Assembly (NCBI GenBank): GCA_964580405.1 | Contig: CAZOKM010000025.1 | Coordinates: 1 to 18,893 of the forward strand | DNA length: 18,893 nt | Direction of reading: 5' to 3' | Origin: JAGTRI01 sp964580405 | GTDB taxonomy: Archaea; Thermoproteota; Bathyarchaeia; Bathyarchaeales; DTEX01 | Part shown: positions 14,052 through 18,893 of the stretch, piece after piece | Numbering within the stretch: the first letter of the stretch is position 1 | Layout: every line of letters begins with the position of its first letter | The notes under the pieces: generated by a model | Database searches by the model: none | Told to the model about the DNA's origin: nothing | Seen by the model: only the letters and a program-made list of their open reading frames with translations | Translations under genes and position numbers: made by a program

Positions 14052-15167
14052 CTAGTCTTCTTCCCATTTGGTTATCCACGAGCCCACGGTGATGAACACC
14101 AATCCAAGGACCGTTATTAGCGCGGTGTTGAAGATTGCCTGCTGAGACTGACCGAAAATCATCGTAGCCCTAAGCCCCTCATTCACGTACGTGAGCGGCA
14201 GAGCCTGGGCAATCGTCTGAAGGAACTGGGGCATCTGGCTCAACGGGAAGAACGAGCCCGACAGGAACATCATCGGGAACGTGATGGCGTTCGCGGCGGC
14301 GTCCGCGGCGTCGGGGTCCTTGACGAACCGCGCGATGACCATCCCTATACCCGTGAACATCAGCGAGGCCATCGCCACCATGAGCAGCGAGAGCGGGTTA
14401 AGCGTCATCTTCATGTTAAAGATTGCGACCCCCAGCCCTATCATCACCGCCATGCCCAGGAAGGAAAGGAAAACGTTGTACACCGTTCTGGACAGTATCC
14501 ACTCGTAGCGTTTCAGCGGCGTCGTCGCCAGCTTGTGGAACACGCCGTTCTCCTTGAACCGGGCGCTTATCGAGACGGCGGTGAAGACGCTCGTCGTCAT
14601 GGCCGTCATCCCGATCATTCCCGGCAGGAAGAAGTCGATGTAGCTGAAGGGCTTGGGCGCTATCGCCAAGTCTTCGACGTTCAGGTAGTGCACGCCATGC
14701 GAGAGCTGAAAGTTGAAGGCGTCAATGACGCTCGCTACGATGCTGCGGACGATGGACGCAGAGGACGTGGACTGGTCGTAAACAAGGGTCACATTCGCTG
14801 TGATGCTGCCATAGGTGAAGAGCGCCATGTTGGCAGTGTCGTTGAATTCCGAGGGGATGATGAGCAGGTTGCTTATCCTATTCGTAATCGCGTAGTCCGT
14901 GGCGTTGACTGAGGCGTCCAGCAGGTGGATGTTGAAGGCGTTCGTGGAATTAAGGACCCTTATAATGGTGCCGGACCAGTATGAGGCTTCGCCGTTGGTT
15001 TGGTCCAGGTTCTGCATGTAGAGGTCGTACTTCGTCGAGGACTGGCTGAAGATTGCCCCGAAAAGGAGTATCATGACGCAGGGGAACATGATGGTCCAGA
15101 AGACCGCGCTTTTGTTCCGGACGAAGGTCCGCATCGCGGCCGTAAGGTCGAGTGCTATGTGACTCAT
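14052..15167 (-). CDS. ABC-2 type exporter permease
   Basis: Membrane subunit of an export ABC transporter, 371 aa, of the ABC2_membrane (DrrB-like) class. One N-terminal span (about 21-41) is followed by a large outside domain (42-175) and five C-terminal spans (about 178-200, 228-250, 259-281, 292-313, 345-365). A cytoplasmic coupling region FKENGVFHKLATTPLKR (204-220) has the family's usual KXXGXXXXLXXTP pattern. The outer domain carries four NXS/T sequons (Asn73, 88, 109, 125), candidate N-glycosylation sites in an archaeon. The ATG overlaps the ATPase stop by 4 nt, so the two subunits are translationally coupled. The cargo (drug, lipid or peptide) is unknown. Confidence 0.93.
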   Translation of the reverse strand: MSHIALDLTAAMRTFVRNKSAVFWTIMFPCVMILLFGAIFSQSSTKYDLYMQNLDQTNGEASYWSGTIIRVLNSTNAFNIHLLDASVNATDYAITNRISNLLIIPSEFNDTANMALFTYGSITANVTLVYDQSTSSASIVRSIVASVIDAFNFQLSHGVHYLNVEDLAIAPKPFSYIDFFLPGMIGMTAMTTSVFTAVSISARFKENGVFHKLATTPLKRYEWILSRTVYNVFLSFLGMAVMIGLGVAIFNMKMTLNPLSLLMVAMASLMFTGIGMVIARFVKDPDAADAAANAITFPMMFLSGSFFPLSQMPQFLQTIAQALPLTYVNEGLRATMIFGQSQQAIFNTALITVLGLVFITVGSWITKWEED

Positions 15168-16090
15168 GCCTCGTCGCCCTCCCCCAGAGATTCGCCCGTG
15201 AGGTTCAGGAACACGTCCTCGAGGCTTGACCGCTTCAGCTGCAGCTCCTCGAACGGAATATTAGTTTTACTGAGTTCGTGAAGGATGTCTGAAACAGCCA
15301 CAGCGTGGTTGAGGTGGACTTTAACATCTCCACCGTCGAAGCTCGCTTTCACGCCGAGCTTCTCTATGGTCGGAACTGCCTTTGAGCTCGCTCTCTTCAG
15401 AATTAGAAGGTTCTTTTTACCATATTCGGAGATGAGCTTGTCCGTGGTGTCTAGGGCGACGATGTTGCCGTTGTGGATTATGCCGACGCGGCTCGCGAGC
15501 GTCTCCGCCTCTTCCATGTAGTGCGTCGTCAGGAAAACGGTTTTTCCCTGCCTGTGAAACTCCTCAATCAAATTCCAGACAACGTGGCGCGCCTTCGGGT
15601 CCAGCCCAGCCGTAGGCTCGTCCAGAAAGATGAGTTCGGGGTCGTTCACCAAGGCGACGGCTATCCCGAGCCGCTGCTTCAGCCCGCCTGACAGGTTCCT
15701 GAACAAAGCGTTCTTCTTGTCCTCCAAGTCAACCTGCTTGATCAAGCCATCGACGTCGGGGTGACTGTCAAACATTCCCGCGAAGTACTGGATGGTCTCC
15801 TTAACCGTCAACCTATCGTATGACGCGAAGTCCTGCGGCAGGACGCCTGTCTTCTTACGGATTTTCTCCCCATCCTTCGAAATGTCGTAACCGAGCACGT
15901 AGGCTTTCCCGCTTGTGGGCTTCCGCAGGCACTCCAGCATCTCCACGGTCGTCGTTTTACCCGCGCCGTTGGGTCCCAAGAAAGCGAAAATCTCGCCCTT
16001 GTTAACAGTGAAAGAAACGCCTTTGACGGCTGTCAAATCGCCGTATCGCTTAGTAAGACCCTCAACCTGGATGGCAGCGTCGTTCTCCAA
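15164..16090 (-). CDS. ABC-2 exporter ATP-binding protein
   Basis: ATPase subunit of the exporter, 308 aa, DrrA-like. Walker A GPNGAGKTT (39-47), Q-loop Gln86, signature LSGGLKQR (133-140), Walker B LIFLDEPTAGLD (153-164) and switch His190 are all intact. The C-terminal 90 residues form a regulatory domain common in this subfamily and end with the SSLEDVFLNLTG motif. It should dimerise with itself and pair with two copies of the downstream permease. The TTG start at 16090 is supported by a TATA-like box about 21 nt upstream (leaderless); no useful SD is present. It is the first gene of a two-gene operon. Confidence 0.95.
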   Translation of the reverse strand: MENDAAIQVEGLTKRYGDLTAVKGVSFTVNKGEIFAFLGPNGAGKTTTVEMLECLRKPTSGKAYVLGYDISKDGEKIRKKTGVLPQDFASYDRLTVKETIQYFAGMFDSHPDVDGLIKQVDLEDKKNALFRNLSGGLKQRLGIAVALVNDPELIFLDEPTAGLDPKARHVVWNLIEEFHRQGKTVFLTTHYMEEAETLASRVGIIHNGNIVALDTTDKLISEYGKKNLLILKRASSKAVPTIEKLGVKASFDGGDVKVHLNHAVAVSDILHELSKTNIPFEELQLKRSSLEDVFLNLTGESLGEGDEA

Positions 16091-16105
16091 ATCCTTGTCC
16101 CACGC

Positions 16106-16116
16106 AATTTATTAAT
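16106..16116 (-). promoter_or_regulatory. TATA-like box for the ABC exporter operon
   Basis: ATTAATAAATT on the minus strand, centred about 21 nt before the TTG at 16090, consistent with leaderless transcription of the operon. Confidence 0.45.
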
Positions 16117-16200
16117 GGAACTCACTCGACAAGTGACACGGAAGATTTAAACATATCGATGAACGAAAACCCAGCACCGTTTAAGCATTTAAAACCTTTT

Positions 16201-16208
16201 AAAAAAAA
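16201..16208 (-). terminator. Oligo-T terminator after dCMP deaminase
   Basis: A run of eight T on the minus strand, 36 nt past the stop at 16244. Archaeal RNA polymerase terminates at such T runs without needing a hairpin. Confidence 0.45.
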
Positions 16209-16243
16209 TCCTACGAAATATCTTGGGATTTTTTGGTCTCGGC

Positions 16244-16720
16244 TCATTGTCTGTCGTATTCTTCGACGTCCTCGTTCATCACGACCAGTTCGATGCCTGC
16301 CGCCTTAAACAGCTCTACCGTGTCCTTGTCTGCATGGTAATGTTTCTCGCAAACCGCACGCTTGATGCCCGAGTTTATCATCATCATCGCGCACGTCCTG
16401 CACGGCGTCATCCTGCAGTAAAGCGTCGCGCCGTCGAGGGGGATGCCGAATCTCGCGGCCTGAATGATGGCGTTCTGTTCCGCGTGGAGGGTGCGGACGC
16501 AGTGCTGCGAAGCGTTGCCGTTCTCGTCGATGACCCTCCTCATGTCGTGCCCGACCTCGTCGCAGTGTGGCAGCCCAGTCGGCGACCCGGCGTAGCCAGT
16601 CGTCATGATGCGCTTGTCCTTAACGATTACGCACCCAGCTCTCCCGCGGTCGCACGTGCTGCGCCTGGAAATGGCCTCGCACAAATCCAGAAAATACCTG
16701 TCCCAATCCGGTCGACTCAT
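16244..16720 (-). CDS. dCMP deaminase (ComEB/Dcd family)
   Basis: Zinc-dependent deaminase that converts dCMP to dUMP for dTMP synthesis; 158 aa from the ATG at 16720. The zinc motifs are His-Ala-Glu (LHAEQNA, with Glu as proton shuttle) and PCRTC (MTPCRTCAMMM). The N-terminal RSTCDRGRAGCVIVKDKRI and GYAGSPTGLPHC are typical of the dCMP rather than the cytidine branch, and the DEVGH insert with Cys/His residues may bind a second zinc ion. A GTG at 16729 is an alternative start; the ATG gives the family-like N-terminus (MSRPDWDRYF). It is a single gene, with a TATA-like GATATTTACC near 16757-16764. It complements nrdDG for thymidylate supply. Confidence 0.94.
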   Translation of the reverse strand: MSRPDWDRYFLDLCEAISRRSTCDRGRAGCVIVKDKRIMTTGYAGSPTGLPHCDEVGHDMRRVIDENGNASQHCVRTLHAEQNAIIQAARFGIPLDGATLYCRMTPCRTCAMMMINSGIKRAVCEKHYHADKDTVELFKAAGIELVVMNEDVEEYDRQ

Positions 16721-16766
16721 GATTACCACACTTCAACTCATAACATACAGTTTGGTAAATATCACT

Positions 16767-18032
16767 TTATCCATCGGAGCCACTCGAGTCTAATCTTCTG
16801 AATGACAGTCTGTGCGCCGCTCGTGCCGCCACCAACTGGCACGGCAGGCAGTAATCAGCGACTTTACGTCCCGGCGGCAAAGTTACCTGTTCGTAAGCCG
16901 TCAAGTGCCCCTTAGCCTGATGGTAGCAGATATGACCCCATAGGCTTAGTCTATAATCATCGTACAAGCCGAGCTGCCACAGCCCCTCGAGATAGTCCAT
17001 CAGCGTCCAGTCGTCCAGGTGGTCTATGAACCTCGTCATCCCGAGGAACTGCCCACCGCCGTTCAGACGAGCTTTAACAATCATCCGCATCTTCTCTTTC
17101 GGGAGCACGCCGCTGGAAAGCAGCTCAGGCCAGTAGCGGTAGTTGGTGTAGCTGCCGAACCGGTTCGCCGTAACCCGCCCCTCGGACCGCGGCGTCGGCT
17201 CCACCGTCGGGGAAAGCCACCAGTCATGCGTGTCTTCAGTCCACGCTGCGTCTATCGCGTCTAGAAGAATTCCACGCAAGGTGACGGCATCTTGTTGAAA
17301 GCTTTCAGCATCGTTGGGACGTCTAAGCCCATGGTCAAGTAGGTACGCCCAGTCTTGGAACCCGCGGATTATCCACGCGTTGTTGTGAAAGTAGGTGGCC
17401 ACCGTTTCCCGTTCGTCTGCCTCGGGGACCCCGGCGACGAGCTGCACTTTGCCACTTTCATACAGACGTCGGCGCAGATATCCTACGAGGCGCGAAAGAA
17501 ACTGCTCACTGCTGCTGAGCCAGTCTTTTTCGGCTCTCCTTTCCACCAGTCGCCGCGCGGTCGTCAGCAGCTGTCCGTACTCGCTGAGGGACGGGCCGTA
17601 ATAGTCGACGGTGCCGTCTTCGCGGACGAAGCGGCGCAGCCAGTAGGAAAACAGCGTCTCGGCGCGGCGCGTCATGCCCCAGAGCGTCAGGGCGTCGACG
17701 GCGGCGATGATGGTCGGCGGGAACGAGTCGTGCTCCTTGCGTGCGTAGCTGCCTACGCCGTACTTAGGATGGTCGCCCACAAAAGTGGCGTCAATATGAG
17801 CAAGGCCAATTCTCACCATGCGCTCTAAAAGCGGATGCTCGAACCTAGCGTCAGACGGAAGTTCAATATCACGGGCTTTCCGGTCGATGAGCTCCGAGTC
17901 GAACGCTGGCTCTCCTTCAAGCGATGGAGCGCAACGCATAATCCGCTCAGGCAATTTCATTCCTGCTTTCAGCAACGAGCCCCTGAATGGGTCGGTCAGC
18001 GACGAAAGCCAGGCTTCGCGTTCTTCTGTCAT
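16767..18032 (-). CDS. Putative (alpha/alpha)6-barrel protein
   Basis: A 421-aa soluble protein made of repeated helical hairpins rich in Trp, Tyr and His (FHNNAWIIRGFQDWAYLLDH, THDWWLSP, TNYRYWPELL, LDDWTLMDYLEGLW). This looks like the six-hairpin (alpha/alpha)6 toroid of glucoamylase- or trehalase-type glycosidases and related sugar-binding proteins. Acidic pockets such as VPEADERE and YEQVTLPPGR could hold catalytic or binding residues, but I cannot match a specific GH family. There is no signal peptide or membrane span, so it is cytoplasmic. The ATG at 18032 is preceded by a weak purine stretch. It is divergent from a methyltransferase gene; the 88-nt gap holds both promoters. Confidence 0.6.
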   Translation of the reverse strand: MTEEREAWLSSLTDPFRGSLLKAGMKLPERIMRCAPSLEGEPAFDSELIDRKARDIELPSDARFEHPLLERMVRIGLAHIDATFVGDHPKYGVGSYARKEHDSFPPTIIAAVDALTLWGMTRRAETLFSYWLRRFVREDGTVDYYGPSLSEYGQLLTTARRLVERRAEKDWLSSSEQFLSRLVGYLRRRLYESGKVQLVAGVPEADERETVATYFHNNAWIIRGFQDWAYLLDHGLRRPNDAESFQQDAVTLRGILLDAIDAAWTEDTHDWWLSPTVEPTPRSEGRVTANRFGSYTNYRYWPELLSSGVLPKEKMRMIVKARLNGGGQFLGMTRFIDHLDDWTLMDYLEGLWQLGLYDDYRLSLWGHICYHQAKGHLTAYEQVTLPPGRKVADYCLPCQLVAARAAHRLSFRRLDSSGSDG

Positions 18033-18089
18033 TTGCTCTTTTGCTTCTTTGCGGCTGGTCTCTTTTTCAGTATTTCTGGTGGATAAGCA

Positions 18090-18099
18090 GATAAATATT
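18090..18099 (+). promoter_or_regulatory. TATA-like box for the methyltransferase
   Basis: GATAAATATT centred about 26 nt before the ATG at 18121, the ideal spacing for leaderless transcription. This excludes the longer upstream reading of this frame, which runs antisense through the neighbouring gene. Confidence 0.5.
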
Positions 18100-18120
18100 C
18101 AGTCAGCGATTGATAGAGTC

Positions 18121-18771
18121 ATGCGCCCGAACACTTGGGAGGACTGGTATTCCCGGAAAGAGGGCACCGTCGAACCCGAGATACCCAGACTGGAAGAGCT
18201 TTTAGAGCTCGAAAGTGCTCCGAGAGTCTTGGACTTTGGGTGCGGAGCTGGCAGGCACACAGTTTATTTTGCCAGAAAAGGGTTCGAGGTTTATGGTTTC
18301 GACGCGTCGGAGGCGGCGCTGGGGCAAGCTGCCAAGGCTCTCGAAAGGGAGGGTCTGCAAGCGAATCTGAGGGTCTGGGACATGACTGAGCCGCTGCCCT
18401 ACGAAGACCGCTTCTTCGATGCCGTGATAGCGACCAGGGTAATTCACCACACTTACGTGGAAAACATAAAGAAAATCGCCGAGGAAATCAACCGAACACT
18501 GAAGAAGGAAGGCTACCTTTTCATTCAGGTGTCAGCGTTTTCGCCCGAAGAAAAATCGGAGCCAAGACAAAAAGAGTGGGAGTTCGAAGAGCCGGAGCCC
18601 AGAACCTACGTGTATACAGGCGGCGAAGAGAAAGGCATCCCGCACCACCACTTCACAAAACAGGAACTGCTGAACCTTTTCAAAAACTACAGCATCATAG
18701 ATTTTCACTCAAAAACTGAGCATTACAGAGGTTTTTGTCTGATTATGCAAAAAAAGGATGAGGAAAAATGA
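18121..18771 (+). CDS. Class I SAM-dependent methyltransferase
   Basis: A 216-aa Rossmann-fold methyltransferase. Motif I is VLDFGCGAGRH (36-46), the acidic end of strand 2 is Asp61 in VYGFDAS, motif III/IV contains LPYEDRFFDAV (92-102), and RTLKKEGYLFIQV (125-137) is the usual post-IV strand. It belongs to the broad Methyltransf_11/25 group. The substrate is unknown: small molecules, quinones and lipids are all common. A His cluster (PHHHFTKQELLNLF) begins the C-terminal strand region. The open frame extends upstream to 17818 antisense to the barrel gene, but the ATG at 18121 with its TATA-like box is the credible start. The remaining 18772-18893 is AT-rich and I see no gene there. Confidence 0.9.
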   Translation: MRPNTWEDWYSRKEGTVEPEIPRLEELLELESAPRVLDFGCGAGRHTVYFARKGFEVYGFDASEAALGQAAKALEREGLQANLRVWDMTEPLPYEDRFFDAVIATRVIHHTYVENIKKIAEEINRTLKKEGYLFIQVSAFSPEEKSEPRQKEWEFEEPEPRTYVYTGGEEKGIPHHHFTKQELLNLFKNYSIIDFHSKTEHYRGFCLIMQKKDEEK

Positions 18772-18893
18772 TTTTCGTAGGATTTTATGAAATGTAAAAT
18801 TCTAAAGCTCCAGCTAAAACTGAATTTTAGAAGGTTAAAATAAATATTGTTAAATAAAATTAATATTAGTAAATGATGTGTAACTTCTTTCCA

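Noticed and set aside
17818..18120. N-terminal extension of the methyltransferase frame
   Set aside because: The extra 101 codons are antisense to the barrel-protein gene and low in domain content; the TATA-like box and ATG at 18121 define a better start.
18783..18836. TAAAATTC…GAATTTTA inverted repeat after the methyltransferase
   Set aside because: AT-only 8-bp arms with a 19-nt loop in an AT-rich tail; weak and probably random, with no clear T-run to make it a terminator.
1..18893. CRISPR arrays, insertion sequences, rRNA genes
   Set aside because: No regularly spaced direct repeats, transposase-like frames, terminal inverted repeats with target duplications, or rRNA sequence were seen on either strand.

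Overview
The window looks like chromosomal DNA from an anaerobic archaeon, probably a Bathyarchaeia-like member of the Thermoproteota. The assignment rests on four signs: AT-rich TATA-like boxes placed about 21-30 nt before start codons (several implying leaderless mRNAs), a tRNA-Ala with an archaeal-style acceptor and D-arm, oxygen-sensitive class III ribonucleotide reductase, and genes typical of anaerobic archaeal genomes. The lineage is an inference; no rRNA or other phylogenetic marker is present.

Layout. 1-1056: a hypothetical gene broken by a tetranucleotide duplication, then a small unrecognised gene. 1071-4210: a cytoplasmic GH29 alpha-L-fucosidase divergent from an MFS transporter, then a small two-span membrane protein. 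4308-5261: a HepT/MntA toxin-antitoxin pair between an intact tRNA-Ala(GGC) and an exact 44-bp copy of that tRNA's 3' part. This is the classic geometry of integration into a tRNA gene, but the segment is only about 0.88 kb and has no integrase. 5367-7776: a beta-hydroxyacid dehydrogenase and a GltA/NfnL-type iron-sulfur flavoprotein, each with its own promoter. 7804-10618: nrdD-nrdG, transcribed leftwards. 10619-11773: a gene-poor AT-rich stretch with a possible 33-aa membrane peptide, a four-span membrane protein, and the C-terminal remnant of an RsbT-like histidine-kinase-type ATPase. 11774-13864: a UbiA prenyltransferase convergent with an M29-like peptidase whose metal ligands look eroded and whose ribosome-binding site sits in a hairpin. 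14052-16090: a two-gene ABC-2 exporter. 16244-18771: dCMP deaminase, a putative (alpha/alpha)6-barrel protein, and a divergent class I methyltransferase.

Together these genes cover anaerobic deoxynucleotide supply (NrdD, NrdG, dCMP deaminase), use of fucosylated glycans (GH29, possibly the barrel protein and the MFS carrier), nitrogen/electron transfer (GltA-like), lipid or quinone prenylation (UbiA), and export or defence (ABC pair, HepT/MntA). Apart from nrdDG, hepT/mntA and the ABC pair, most genes are single transcription units. The most interesting part is the tRNA-bounded mini-cassette at 4308-5229, followed by the decaying genes at 10-523 and 11459-11665.
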